DNA from: an uncultured Muribaculaceae bacterium
Lineage (GTDB): Bacteria > Bacteroidota > Bacteroidia > Bacteroidales > Muribaculaceae
Direction of reading: 5' to 3'
Assembly: GCA_910584055.1 (NCBI GenBank)
Contig: CAJTZS010000007.1
Span: forward strand, 1-64,000
DNA length: 64,000 nucleotides
Shown: piece after piece, positions 44,040 through 53,296 of the stretch
Layout of the letters: each line of letters starts with the position of its first letter
How positions within the stretch are numbered: the stretch's first letter is position 1
Notes under the pieces: model-generated
Seen by the model: the letters and a program-made list of their open reading frames with translations, nothing else
Database searches by the model: none
What the model was told of the DNA's origin: nothing
Translations under genes and position numbers: made by a program

Positions 44040-44074
44040 AACCTCGACATTCGTAGGAGTGCCGAGGTTATTTT
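44040..44074 (+). terminator. Terminator after the 119-residue gene
   Basis: AACCTCGACA (44040-44049) pairs with TGCCGAGGTT (44060-44069) with one mismatch and runs into ATTTT. Its loop region closely resembles the terminator at 41013-41046. Confidence 0.72.
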
Positions 44075-44078
44075 ATGC

Positions 44079-44104
44079 TTGGTATCTTAAAGTATATAGT
44101 TGGG
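44079..44104 (-). repeat. Transposon right terminal inverted repeat (26 bp)
   Basis: Exact reverse complement of 40621-40646, ending in GTTGGG at 44104. Confidence 0.93.
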
Positions 44105-44112
44105 ATAATTAA
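44105..44112 (+). repeat. Target-site duplication ATAATTAA, right copy
   Basis: Identical to 40613-40620 and directly outside the right inverted end. Confidence 0.93.
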
Positions 44113-44120
44113 ACAGCTTC

Positions 44121-44306
44121 TAAGTAGGTAAGAAAAATTAAACGATATATGTAGGTAATGAAATCTTGCCCGATAAAACTTGTTCTTTTTGGCTGTTTTC
44201 ACCTTGTAATTCAGTCGCATATGCCTATATGCTCCTTCATTACGCGGCAAAAACATATCAAAAATAACTGCGTTTTATTTGTGCATTAATTTTTCTTACC
44301 TACTTA
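44121..44306. repeat. 186-bp segment bounded by perfect 21-bp inverted repeats (MITE or invertible segment)
   Basis: TAAGTAGGTAAG...TTAA at 44121-44141 is the exact reverse complement of 44286-44306. The ends begin and finish with TA, which would suit a TA target duplication as made by IS630/mariner-type elements (inner element 44123-44304). The 144 bp inside has no gene; its minus strand contains TATTTTTG, a -7-like box. The segment ends 31 bp before the S1/P1 nuclease start, so an invertible promoter is an alternative. Confidence 0.7.
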
Positions 44307-44337
44307 AAAATTAATCCATAATAAACTAATTTAACTG

Positions 44338-45123
44338 ATGAAGACTAAAATTAAAATGATTCTGGCGGTTGCATTCGCATTGGCATGCAGCTTTCAGGTT
44401 TGTGCGTGGGGGCGTCTGGGGCATGACGCGGTAGCTTATATAGCCGAAAGACATCTCACCCCAAAGGCGAAGGCAAATATCGAGCGTTACCTCGACAATC
44501 ATTCAATTGTGTATTATGCTTCCTGGATGGACTGGGTGCGCCAGATGCCTCCCTATAAGCATTCGAGCCGTTGGCATGCCTCTGACGTGGATTCTTTAGG
44601 TAACTATTATCCGAGCAAGAGGCGTGATGCAGTAGAAGGAATGAAAGAAACCTATAACCGGTTAAGCCGGCACAAAGAGATGACAGACTCAGCCGTGGCA
44701 GACAACATAAAGCTGTTTGTGCATATAGTAGGCGACATGCATTGTCCCGGCCATGCCTTTTATACCGGCTATGACCAGAAGAATATCAAGTTCAAACTGA
44801 ATACAAGGAACTCGCAGGTTCATGATTTCTGGGACAACTGTGTCCTCGACCAGCATCCCTGGCAATATCAGGAGTATGCCGAGCAACTTGACAGGTTCAC
44901 AGATAAAGAGATAGGGGAGATGCAGAAAGGCACTCCGGAAGAATGGGCCACGGAGTCAGGTAAGGCGATAACAAAGACATATGGATGGTTTGAGGACGGT
45001 CGCCAATATGACAAAGCGGAAACCTACCGCTTGATTCTATCCGGAGAGAAAATCGCGCACGACCGCATTGTGCGCGCCGGCTATCGCCTCGCCCGCCTCC
45101 TCAACGAAATCTTCGATTACTGA
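44338..45123 (+). CDS. Secreted S1/P1-type nuclease
   Basis: A 261-residue zinc-dependent phosphodiesterase. The signal peptide ends at Ala23, leaving Trp24 as mature N-terminus (AWGRLGHD), which in this family binds zinc with its amino group. Other ligands are visible: SWMDWVR, SRWHASD, FVHIVGDMHCPGHA and VHDFWDN. Such enzymes cut single-stranded DNA/RNA or remove 3' phosphates, serving nucleotide and phosphate scavenging in the periplasm. It precedes the sigma factor gene by 30 bp and could be separate from the SusCD locus. Confidence 0.92.
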   Translation: MKTKIKMILAVAFALACSFQVCAWGRLGHDAVAYIAERHLTPKAKANIERYLDNHSIVYYASWMDWVRQMPPYKHSSRWHASDVDSLGNYYPSKRRDAVEGMKETYNRLSRHKEMTDSAVADNIKLFVHIVGDMHCPGHAFYTGYDQKNIKFKLNTRNSQVHDFWDNCVLDQHPWQYQEYAEQLDRFTDKEIGEMQKGTPEEWATESGKAITKTYGWFEDGRQYDKAETYRLILSGEKIAHDRIVRAGYRLARLLNEIFDY

Positions 45124-45153
45124 TTATTTTCGATTGCTGATTATAATAGAAAG

Positions 45154-45708
45154 ATGGAGGAGGTGTTGATTGCGGGTTTAAGGCAAGGTGATTATGAGGC
45201 GTTCAATCAGATCTATGAATTGTATGCCCATAAGCTTCTTGGCTATGCCCTTGCTCACATCAATTCGGAATCAGAGGCGGAAGACCTTGTCCAGGAGGTG
45301 TTCATATCTTTATGGAAAAACAGAGAGAGCATTAAAAACTGCTCTATCAGGTCATACCTGTTTACAGCCTTGAAGAAAAGAATAATATCCTCCTGGAGAG
45401 CTACCGCTCAAAGCCGGATGTATGCAGACTATGTTGAACTGATGGAGGGAAATACTTCCGACTCCGGGATTCCTCCGATTGAATATACGGAGTTTTGCGA
45501 CAAAGTTTCGGCTCTGATCAATTCTCTACCTGCAACCCAACGGACGGTCATAAGGCTGTCACGTTTCGAGAATCTGTCTTATCCGGAAATTGCGGAGCGC
45601 CTGGGGATTACCCATCAATCAGTGAAGAATGCCTTGTCAAAGGGGCTTTCGACTCTTCGTAAATATCTTCCATTCTATTTTATCTTAATGAATCTATTAT
45701 GGAAATGA
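45154..45708 (+). CDS. ECF RNA polymerase sigma factor (SusC/FecR-associated)
   Basis: A 184-residue sigma-70 family factor: region 2 at about 20-90 (EAEDLVQEVFISLWKNRE), region 4 at about 125-172 (LPATQRTVIRLSRFENLSYP, then a helix-turn-helix EIAERLGITHQSVKNALSKG). The FecR-type gene overlaps its end, and a SusC with an STN domain follows. This is the standard outer membrane-to-sigma signalling layout: ligand binding at SusC frees the sigma factor to transcribe the locus. Confidence 0.94.
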   Translation: MEEVLIAGLRQGDYEAFNQIYELYAHKLLGYALAHINSESEAEDLVQEVFISLWKNRESIKNCSIRSYLFTALKKRIISSWRATAQSRMYADYVELMEGNTSDSGIPPIEYTEFCDKVSALINSLPATQRTVIRLSRFENLSYPEIAERLGITHQSVKNALSKGLSTLRKYLPFYFILMNLLWK

Positions 45709-46766
45709 AAGACTTGATCAATAAATATAAAACCGGAAGCTTGACTTCGGAAGAGCTTGTCAGATTTCGTAAACAGCTTGACAATGGCGATGACAAGCTT
45801 ATCACGGAAATATTCGGCACGGAGGATACCCTTGATGCATATAGTTGTGACAAGAAAGAGACATTGTCCAAGATGAAAAGGAATATTGACCAAGCCATCA
45901 TGACCGAGGCTTATCGCCGTAAATCAGGGAATACCTTTTTTAAGGTGGTTGCCGCAATAGCCGCCGTAGTTATTCCCGCACTTGTGGTTCTCTGTGTGTA
46001 TATCTATAAGAATCCGGCGGAAACGTGGATGCCGACGGCATCTATGTGTACTGTAACCACCGGTGCTAACGAGAAATCCACGGTAATGCTTCCCGATGGG
46101 TCGGAGGTTATGATGACAGGTATGTCCCGCCTCAGTTTCAATGCCGGTATGGATTCGATTTGTCGCAGTATTGATTTTTCAGGGGAGGCATATTTCAACA
46201 TATCGCATGATCCGGAACATCCGTTCCTAATAAACACGGGCAGTATGATCGTGAAGGTTTATGGAACATCGTTCAGCCTATCGGCAAGGGAAGGTTCCGT
46301 GTGTTCAGGAGTAATGCTTGACAAAGGCTCGGTGGAGATAATTTCCACTGACAATAACCGGATGGTTAAACTCATTCCTGGAGAAATGGCCGTATATAAT
46401 AAAAAAGAGGCGACCATCATAGTCAAACAGATAAGTGAGGAGGAAGAGGAATCGGAAACGCCAGCGTTAGCCGGGAATGCTGACGATAATAAAAAAACGC
46501 AGACCGATGTTTCCAAGGAGAAACCGCATGAGATTCCGGTCTGGGCGTTTGGCGGAATAAAGTTGAACAATGTAAGTCCGGATTCATTGATCCGTGTCAT
46601 AGAGAAAACATATAATGTGAAGTTGAATGCACCGATAACCGATGCCATCACTGATGATTTCACAGGCACTTTGCCCGACAATGACCTGAACCGTGCGTTA
46701 TATATCCTCAGCAGAATCTACAGATTCGACATGCCCTTCACTTCAAAAAAAGAAGAGCAACCGTAG
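45699..46766 (+). CDS. FecR-family anti-sigma protein
   Basis: A 355-residue inner-membrane regulator. A cytoplasmic N-terminal part is followed by one membrane helix (about 83-107), then the FecR periplasmic beta domain (GANEKSTVMLPDGSEVMM, FSGEAYFNISHDPEHPFLI, IVKVYGTSFSLSA) and a C-terminal DUF4974-like secretin fold (VRV/IEKTYNVKLNAPITD, DFTGTLPDNDLNRALYIL). The ATG at 45705 overlaps the sigma stop (ATGA) and may be the true start rather than 45699. It should hold the ECF sigma factor and read the STN domain of the next SusC. Confidence 0.93.
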   Translation: MEMKDLINKYKTGSLTSEELVRFRKQLDNGDDKLITEIFGTEDTLDAYSCDKKETLSKMKRNIDQAIMTEAYRRKSGNTFFKVVAAIAAVVIPALVVLCVYIYKNPAETWMPTASMCTVTTGANEKSTVMLPDGSEVMMTGMSRLSFNAGMDSICRSIDFSGEAYFNISHDPEHPFLINTGSMIVKVYGTSFSLSAREGSVCSGVMLDKGSVEIISTDNNRMVKLIPGEMAVYNKKEATIIVKQISEEEEESETPALAGNADDNKKTQTDVSKEKPHEIPVWAFGGIKLNNVSPDSLIRVIEKTYNVKLNAPITDAITDDFTGTLPDNDLNRALYILSRIYRFDMPFTSKKEEQP

Positions 46767-46881
46767 ATTTTATTGAAAATATGTTTAAGAACATTAAAAT
46801 TCAGGATTACGAATTGGCGTAAGGCGCGACTTATAGGTTAACAATGAATCTTTATTATTAACCTAACATCAGTATCCGCTA

Positions 46882-49800
46882 ATGCAACCAGTTTGTGAAA
46901 CTCATGAATTTAAGAGGAATCCTGCACGATATCTATGGGTTCTTTTATTGGGACTCATCACAGCTCTATGTGTAAACGCCCAGAAAGCAGAGACGCTGAC
47001 ATTGAACATGAAGGATGTTTCTTTGCAGCAAATATTAAAGGAGGTCGAAAACAAGACGAAATGGGAATTCTCTTATAAAGCGTCCTCTCTCGATAAGAAA
47101 CATGTTGCCTCCTTCAATTGCACACAAGCCACTATCCGGCAGATTTTGGACAAGGCCCTTGCCGGTACAAACCTTACATATGAAATAATCCCACCGAATT
47201 CGGTCGTCATTTTAGAGAAATCCGGTGGCAGAAAATCGGCCGCTCATCCCTCCAAGGTTGCTGTAAACGGTATTGTTGTGGACAAGGCCGGGGAACCATT
47301 GATAGGTGCTACCGTAGTCGTAAAGGGGGGTAAGCAGTTTTCTGTCTCCGATACTGACGGCAAATTTTCCATAACCACAAAACCTGATGCCGTGCTTCAG
47401 GTTTCATATGTCGGATTCTCCCGACAGCTTGTTCCCGTGAAGGGGAGGGAGAATCTGCGTATTGAGATGCAGGAGGATGCCAATACCATGGACGAAGTGG
47501 TGGTTGTCGGCTATGGCGAGATGAAGAAAGCGGATTTGACCGGCGCGGTGGCAAGCGTGACTCCCAAGAATATGGATGCTAACAGGAACACATCGGTTGT
47601 CCAGGCATTGCAAGGAACTGTCCCGGGTGTGAATGTTACCAGAAGTTCGGGAGCGCCCGGCGACACCGGCGAGATATTGGTGCGTGGCGTGACGACGATT
47701 AACGATTCCAGTCCCTTAGTGATTGTTGACGGTGTGCCGGATGATCTGGAATCAGTTAATGTGAGCGATATAGAGAGCATTTCGGTGCTTAAAGATGCCG
47801 CTTCGGCATCAATTTATGGCGCGAGAGCCGCCTCGGGAGTTATACTCGTTACAACCAAACGTGCCAAAGAGGGGAAAGCCACGGTGGAATATCAAGGTTC
47901 TGTCGGTTTCGACACGGATACTGACCATCCGGAGGTTGTGGATGTAATCACCTATTTCAAACTTCGTAATGAAGAGGCATGGAATCAGAATGGGAATCCG
48001 GAAGGCGGGGTGTTCGCCGTCGCCAATCAGAATGCCATTGAAATCTGGCTGGAGAAGAATGCGGAGAATCCTGACCGGTATCCTGTCGCTGACTGGTGCA
48101 AGGCGATGATTCGCAAGACCGCCCCTTTCACTAAACATTCCGTAAGCGTCGGTTACGGCAATAAAGTGACGCGAAGTAAAATTTCCGCCACCTATGAATA
48201 TTCCGAGGGCCTTTACAATCATTACGATTATTCGCGTATAATGGTGCGTGCCACCAATTATTTCAAAGTTTCCAACTGGCTGCAGGTCGGTCTTGACGCC
48301 AATTATTATAATAACACATCACACAAACCGACAATCAATCCGCTCAACAGGTGCATAGAGATGGATCCGAACAGAGCCTATCAGAACAGTGACGGGACAC
48401 CGGCACAGGGTCACGGGCTTATCAATCCATGGGCACAACTGAATTACGGCGGTTTCCTGAACGGATGGAAAGACCAGCTTGCCGCCAAGGCAACCGTAAT
48501 CATAACGCCATTCAAAGGGTTTACCATCACGGGGGTTGTGGCTCCCGGCTTCAATTGGAACAGGGCGAAAAAGTTTGTAAAGAAAGTGGAAGGTTACGAC
48601 TGGCAGGGGAATGCTGGAACCATCTATTATCAGGATTCAAACGACCTGACGGAGAACAGGTATGTGACACGTACCCTCACGAAACAGCTTCTTCTCAATT
48701 ACAAGGTTTCATTCAAAAGAAAACACGACCTCTCCGCACTTCTCGGATACGAGGATTATCATCGACGCTATGACACGCAGGGAGGGGTGACCAAGGGTAT
48801 GCTGCTTTCGGATTATCCGTTTTTTTACAATGCCAATAAAAACAACGTCACTTTGACAGGAGCGATGACCGAAAATTCCTACCGGTCGGTATTCGGCCGT
48901 GTCAATTATGCGTTCGACAACAAATATCTGGCTCAGGCAAACTTGCGATGGGACCGGTCGTCCCGTTTCGGGAATAAATACCGTAACGGATATTTCCCAT
49001 CGTTTTCAGCGGCTTGGGTTGTCACGGGAGAGAATTTCATGAGCCGTGTCAATCCTGCAGTATTGAGCTTCCTAAAGGTAAGGGGGTCTTACGGCACACT
49101 TGGGAATGAGCGTATCGGCGATTATCCCTATTTTTCAACGCTTGCCATAGGAAACACTATATTCATGGATCCTGACGGTGCATTGTCATCTTCAAACAAT
49201 GCGCTTATAGACGAGTACGCAATTCCCGATATTTCATGGGAAACCACTCACAGTTATGATGTAGGGGTGGATGCTTCGCTATTCAATTCCCATTTCACAC
49301 TTACATTCGACTGGTATTGGAAGAAAACCAAGAATATGCTTCTGGCAACCCAGATACCAACCCTGATGGGTGTTGACAATCCGTATCGGAATTCCGGCGA
49401 CATGCATACGAAGGGATTTGACCTGCAACTGAACTGGCGCGACAGGATAGGGGATTTCAGCTATGCCGTAGGTTTTAATCTTTCCGACTCCAGGTCGGTG
49501 ATGGGCAATATGCATGGGACGGAAGTTTACGACGATACGAACGGGTATGTGACCCGTGAGGGGGATGAATTCGGTGCCTGGTACGGTTACATCTGCGAAG
49601 GAATATTCCAGACGCAGGACGAAGTGGATTCTTCACCGCTCCTGTATCCGGGGCTGACAAGGCCGGGGGATCTTAAATTCCGCGACATTAGCGGTTCGGA
49701 TGGAAAACCGGACGGTATCATATCTCCTGAATATGACCGGGTTATCTTAGGCTCATCCCAACCGCATTTCAATTATGGAATCAATCTGAATTTCAGTTGG

Positions 49801-50295
49801 AAAGGTATAGAGCTCAGTGCGCTGTTTCAGGGTGTGGGTAAGCAGAAAGTGCGCCGCACGCAAGCCATGACCACCCATACGGCCAGTTATTACAATTTCC
49901 CCAAGGAAACGCTTGGAAAATTCTGGAGCTATCTTAACGATACATATCATTTCGGACAATATGAATGGGACAACATCTACAGCACGCCCGAGGAGAGGGC
50001 ACAGGCTGAGTTCCCGCGTCTCGATACCAAGAATTATAAAAACAATTATAGGGTGTGCACTGACAAATGGCTTTTCGACGGCTCATATTTCAGATGTAAG
50101 AACGTGACGCTCGCGTATTCGTTCCAGAAAAACATTCTTCAGAAGCTGCGCCTTTCGGCACTGAGGGTGTTCGCTTCCGCCTCCGACCTGTTTTGTTTCA
50201 GTCATTTCCCGCAGGGTTGGGACCCCGAGATGAAGAACAATGGCTCTTCCTATATCGCAAAATCTTTCAATTTCGGCGTTAGAGTTAAATTCTAA
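46882..50295 (+). CDS. SusC-type TonB-dependent transporter with STN signalling domain
   Basis: A 1,137-residue outer membrane transporter. After the signal peptide (to about 33) comes an STN domain (LTLNMKDVSLQQILKEVENK, about 38-105), then a carboxypeptidase-regulatory-like domain (VNGIVVDKAGEPLIGATVVV, about 126-200), the SusC motif MDEVVVVGYGEMKKADLTGA with plug, and the barrel ending in VKF. The STN domain is what contacts FecR-type proteins, matching the sigma/anti-sigma genes upstream. The 115-bp gap before it holds no clear promoter. It pairs with the SusD gene 19 bp downstream. Confidence 0.96.
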   Translation: MQPVCETHEFKRNPARYLWVLLLGLITALCVNAQKAETLTLNMKDVSLQQILKEVENKTKWEFSYKASSLDKKHVASFNCTQATIRQILDKALAGTNLTYEIIPPNSVVILEKSGGRKSAAHPSKVAVNGIVVDKAGEPLIGATVVVKGGKQFSVSDTDGKFSITTKPDAVLQVSYVGFSRQLVPVKGRENLRIEMQEDANTMDEVVVVGYGEMKKADLTGAVASVTPKNMDANRNTSVVQALQGTVPGVNVTRSSGAPGDTGEILVRGVTTINDSSPLVIVDGVPDDLESVNVSDIESISVLKDAASASIYGARAASGVILVTTKRAKEGKATVEYQGSVGFDTDTDHPEVVDVITYFKLRNEEAWNQNGNPEGGVFAVANQNAIEIWLEKNAENPDRYPVADWCKAMIRKTAPFTKHSVSVGYGNKVTRSKISATYEYSEGLYNHYDYSRIMVRATNYFKVSNWLQVGLDANYYNNTSHKPTINPLNRCIEMDPNRAYQNSDGTPAQGHGLINPWAQLNYGGFLNGWKDQLAAKATVIITPFKGFTITGVVAPGFNWNRAKKFVKKVEGYDWQGNAGTIYYQDSNDLTENRYVTRTLTKQLLLNYKVSFKRKHDLSALLGYEDYHRRYDTQGGVTKGMLLSDYPFFYNANKNNVTLTGAMTENSYRSVFGRVNYAFDNKYLAQANLRWDRSSRFGNKYRNGYFPSFSAAWVVTGENFMSRVNPAVLSFLKVRGSYGTLGNERIGDYPYFSTLAIGNTIFMDPDGALSSSNNALIDEYAIPDISWETTHSYDVGVDASLFNSHFTLTFDWYWKKTKNMLLATQIPTLMGVDNPYRNSGDMHTKGFDLQLNWRDRIGDFSYAVGFNLSDSRSVMGNMHGTEVYDDTNGYVTREGDEFGAWYGYICEGIFQTQDEVDSSPLLYPGLTRPGDLKFRDISGSDGKPDGIISPEYDRVILGSSQPHFNYGINLNFSWKGIELSALFQGVGKQKVRRTQAMTTHTASYYNFPKETLGKFWSYLNDTYHFGQYEWDNIYSTPEERAQAEFPRLDTKNYKNNYRVCTDKWLFDGSYFRCKNVTLAYSFQKNILQKLRLSALRVFASASDLFCFSHFPQGWDPEMKNNGSSYIAKSFNFGVRVKF

Positions 50296-50314
50296 TCTTC
50301 AAAATCCAAATTAA

Positions 50315-52039
50315 ATGAAAAATATCATATATTCTCTGTCGGTTGTCGCCTGCATGACGGTTTTTGCGGGTTGCGCACAGATAGATATCGAACCGCAGAC
50401 CAATCCCACTAAGGAAACTTGGTTTAAAAACGCCTCTGACCTTAAGATGAGTGTGGATGCGCTCTATAGTTACAAGCAATGGGATTTTGAAGGGTATCGG
50501 CCCTATAATCTCGATATGTGGAGCGACGACTGGTTTCAGAACACCATTACCAATGACCCCGGTCCGACAGGTAACCTCACATCGGATCATAGTTTCGTGC
50601 AGGCGAGATGGAAAAACACATACCGTTCGATTATGAACGCCAACCTTTGCGTGGCGGCGGCACGCCGGCTCCGTGAGGCCGACGACACTGCCGACTTGCA
50701 GGCCTTGGAGGGGGAGGCTCTCTTTATGCGTGCATGTTTCTATTCATATATAATATTCTTTTGGGGAGATGCCCCCTACTATACCGATGAAATATCAATT
50801 TCTCAGGCGGAGGCCATGACCCGCACTCCGAAATCTGAGATTCTTGGGAAAATATATGAAGATTTCGACATGGCGGAGACTTTGCTTCCGGAAAAAAATC
50901 CGGGAAGGGTGTGTAAAGCTACCGTTGCCCCGTTCAAGGCGCGGACAGCCCTTTGGTGCTCGGATTGGGCAACAGCGGCGGCAGAAGCTAAAAAATGTAT
51001 CGATTCCAAAGCCTATGCCCTTGATGCTGATTGGGATAATGTGCATGCTCCTAAAAGCACTTCCAAGGAATGGATATTGTCAATCCCGAGAAGCCGATCG
51101 CTTGATGACGCTTCCAAATTCGCCACAACCAATTTCATTCCGCGTATAATCGCAGGATACACAGGCAATTTAGGTCCTTCGTGGGAACTGCTCCTTTCTT
51201 TCCTCTGTACGGATGGCAAACCGGTGGACGAATCTCCGCTCTATGATCCTCACAAGCCGTTCAAGAACAGAGATCCGAGATGCGCGAAAACCATCGTTGA
51301 ATTTGGATCGACTTTCCTCGGTTATGAGTATAGTCCTGAAAAATTGAAGGTTCGTGACCCGAACGGCAAATCTGTGTCTAACGTTTCGTCGCCTTTGGTG
51401 GGTAACGGCTCGCCTACGAGTGCGTTGTATCTACGTAAGGGAATAGATGAAACTTGGATTGACGACAAATATGCGGAGAATAATGTTCCGGTGCTCCGTT
51501 ATGCCGATGTGCTGCTGATGTATGCGGAGGCTAAAGTTGAACTTAACGAGATTGACCAGTCGGTGCTCGATGCAATCAACGATGTCCGTTCGCGTGCCTA
51601 CAAGGCGCGAAGGACGCAGACCTCCCTCTATCCCTCCGTCAAAGAGACCGGACAGCGGGATTTGCGCACAATTGTGCGTTTCGAACGTAGGATGGAACTG
51701 GCTTTCGAGAACAAGCGCTATTTCGACATTATCCGCTGGAAAGTCGCCGATATATGCATGAACCGTCCGCAGTATCAATGTCTTCTCGGGTTGACGGTAA
51801 ATGGCGATTATTGGAAAAGCGACCTGGGCAAGCTTATTAAATCTGGGGATTTCTTCTTCACCGACAAGGCCCTCCCCGATATTGACGAGAACGGTCTCGT
51901 GGACCTTAAACCATTGCTCGACACCGGTACAATCCGGCAACACACTGCCCGTTATTTCCCGGTCCGTCAGTATCTTTTCCCGATTCCTTCCTACGATATT
52001 GTGACAGCTCCCGGACTGACGCAGAATCCCGGTTATTAA
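50315..52039 (+). CDS. SusD/RagB-type surface lipoprotein
   Basis: A 574-residue lipoprotein: MKNIIYSLSVVACMTVFAGC gives Cys20. SusD landmarks are the ALEGEALFMRACFYSYIIFF helix, VPVLRYADVLLMYAEAKVEL, and RFERRMELAFENKRYFDIIRW, close to the end. It forms the nutrient-binding lid of the adjoining SusC. The two SusD proteins of the window are clearly different subfamilies, so the loci should take different substrates. A hairpin (52051-52078) follows the stop. Confidence 0.95.
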   Translation: MKNIIYSLSVVACMTVFAGCAQIDIEPQTNPTKETWFKNASDLKMSVDALYSYKQWDFEGYRPYNLDMWSDDWFQNTITNDPGPTGNLTSDHSFVQARWKNTYRSIMNANLCVAAARRLREADDTADLQALEGEALFMRACFYSYIIFFWGDAPYYTDEISISQAEAMTRTPKSEILGKIYEDFDMAETLLPEKNPGRVCKATVAPFKARTALWCSDWATAAAEAKKCIDSKAYALDADWDNVHAPKSTSKEWILSIPRSRSLDDASKFATTNFIPRIIAGYTGNLGPSWELLLSFLCTDGKPVDESPLYDPHKPFKNRDPRCAKTIVEFGSTFLGYEYSPEKLKVRDPNGKSVSNVSSPLVGNGSPTSALYLRKGIDETWIDDKYAENNVPVLRYADVLLMYAEAKVELNEIDQSVLDAINDVRSRAYKARRTQTSLYPSVKETGQRDLRTIVRFERRMELAFENKRYFDIIRWKVADICMNRPQYQCLLGLTVNGDYWKSDLGKLIKSGDFFFTDKALPDIDENGLVDLKPLLDTGTIRQHTARYFPVRQYLFPIPSYDIVTAPGLTQNPGY

Positions 52040-52050
52040 GAAATTTTCCA

Positions 52051-52078
52051 TGCTGCCGTTGCGAGCAACAGCAGCCAT
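52051..52078 (+). other. Hairpin after SusD (possible attenuator)
   Basis: TGCTGCCGTTGC pairs with GCAACAGCAGCCA with one mismatch around a GA loop. There is no T run, so it is more likely a processing or partial-termination signal that lowers expression of downstream genes than a full terminator. Confidence 0.4.
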
Positions 52079-52112
52079 AGAATGTATAATATTTCTTTAA
52101 ATGTCGTTTTAA

Positions 52113-53282
52113 ATGGTTTATAATAAATTTCTAACATGGTTGTTGGCATTCGTTGCATGCAACGTTGCAATGGCATCGGAGAAACCTTTCCGAATACTTC
52201 GCCCAACAACAGACCACGATGAGTTCTGCTATACGTGGCTTATGGAAATCAGGAATATTTCAAGGGAATCTTCACCTGATGATTTTGAAGGGATATTACG
52301 TAAATCCATGCTGACGCTGTATGACGCGCTTTTGCAGAGCAACCCGGAAATCAGCGGTTCAAGGGCTGTGGGTTATCAATTGAAAGAACGACTCTCTGAG
52401 TTGACCAGTAGGAGGACTCCGGAAGAGGGGTATATTGAGATATCGAAGGCTACCGGGAACGGTATGATTCTTCGCACGAGTGAAGTCTGTATCGCTGTCA
52501 ATCTCTCCGGGGAATCGTATCCATGGGTGTCGCCCGAAACAGAGGACATTGAGGAAATAATGAAAATGTTTGCAGGAGTTGCCGACATGTTGATTATCAC
52601 CGATCCGTCTCCCGCTTCATGCGATCCGCAGACGGTAAATCTTTTCAGGAAAGCGGGAAAACCGGTGTTCGCACCGGAAGGAATGTTGCGCGGCGATCCG
52701 GGAGTGACCCATATGGGTAAGGAGGGTGTGAAGATTGTCCTCCCTGATATGGACTCCCCCTTTACACTCAGTTTCACGGATACCGGTTCGGATGAAGAAA
52801 AGATAGAGAAGTTGATGATGTTGAAACATGAAGCGTTGCCGGCGATATTGATAAGCACCGTCTGCAGTGAGGATGATATTTACAGTGACAGCTTCAATCC
52901 GGAAACCGGAGGCATATTGATTGCCCCGGCATGGCAACCATGGTTTGACACTTTGGTTAAAAAGACTTCGCCGCTTGCAGTCACTTCCTGCGGGGAACAC
53001 GCCTTGGGAATACCTTACAGTGAGCGTGGTTTCATGAATGTTTCAAGAAAGGCCCTTGAGAAATCTGTGGCGGATTTGAAGTCCCTGATGATTCCCGGAG
53101 AGACCTGGGCAGTGAAAACCCCTTCTGTCAGTTCGGTTAAAGAGACTGAAACCTCAGACGGACGTTCCGGCAGGATACGGAGATTTGACCTTAACGGCAG
53201 GGAAATCAGGGATATATCCGGCTATTCAGGAATATATATCGAGAAAAAAGGGGAGGAGACATATAAGTTGTACAAACATTGA
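52113..53282 (+). CDS. Secreted metallo-beta-lactamase-fold paralogue without metal ligands, with C-terminal tag
   Basis: A 389-residue exported protein (signal peptide 1-21). It parallels the next gene: VCIAVNLSGE aligns with VTVAFDLVRG, and VADMLIITDPSPASCDPQTV with CDILYVTHRHSDHYDPWVL, so the HxHxDH zinc motif is replaced by PSPASCDP (near residue 162). The later His/Asp/His ligand positions are also absent (ILIAPAWQPWF where the partner has VLVPMHWAELGHE). The end (RRFDLNGREIRDISGYSGIY) looks like a sorting tag. It may bind ligand or partner its active neighbour. The assignment rests on my manual alignment. Confidence 0.6.
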   Translation: MVYNKFLTWLLAFVACNVAMASEKPFRILRPTTDHDEFCYTWLMEIRNISRESSPDDFEGILRKSMLTLYDALLQSNPEISGSRAVGYQLKERLSELTSRRTPEEGYIEISKATGNGMILRTSEVCIAVNLSGESYPWVSPETEDIEEIMKMFAGVADMLIITDPSPASCDPQTVNLFRKAGKPVFAPEGMLRGDPGVTHMGKEGVKIVLPDMDSPFTLSFTDTGSDEEKIEKLMMLKHEALPAILISTVCSEDDIYSDSFNPETGGILIAPAWQPWFDTLVKKTSPLAVTSCGEHALGIPYSERGFMNVSRKALEKSVADLKSLMIPGETWAVKTPSVSSVKETETSDGRSGRIRRFDLNGREIRDISGYSGIYIEKKGEETYKLYKH

Positions 53283-53296
53283 ATCAAATAACTTCC

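Larger units (their letters stand above)
40621..44104. mobile_element. IS1595-type transposon with passenger genes (3,484 bp)
   Basis: The ends are a perfect 26-bp inverted repeat (40621-40646, beginning CCCAACTATATAC; 44079-44104, its exact reverse complement). ATAATTAA flanks both sides, the 8-bp duplication expected for the IS1595 family. Inside are an IS1595-like DDE transposase (42592-43524), a lipoprotein gene and a TM2-domain gene as a coupled pair, a structured leader region, a 119-residue gene of unknown role, and about 420 bp at the left end with no convincing gene. The element lies between the HEPN gene and a 186-bp inverted-repeat segment. Confidence 0.92.

Noticed and set aside
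44068..44256. 62-codon minus-strand frame over the transposon right end and the inverted-repeat segment
   Set aside because: It crosses the transposon end, target duplication and inverted repeat, so it is a chance frame made by the insertion.
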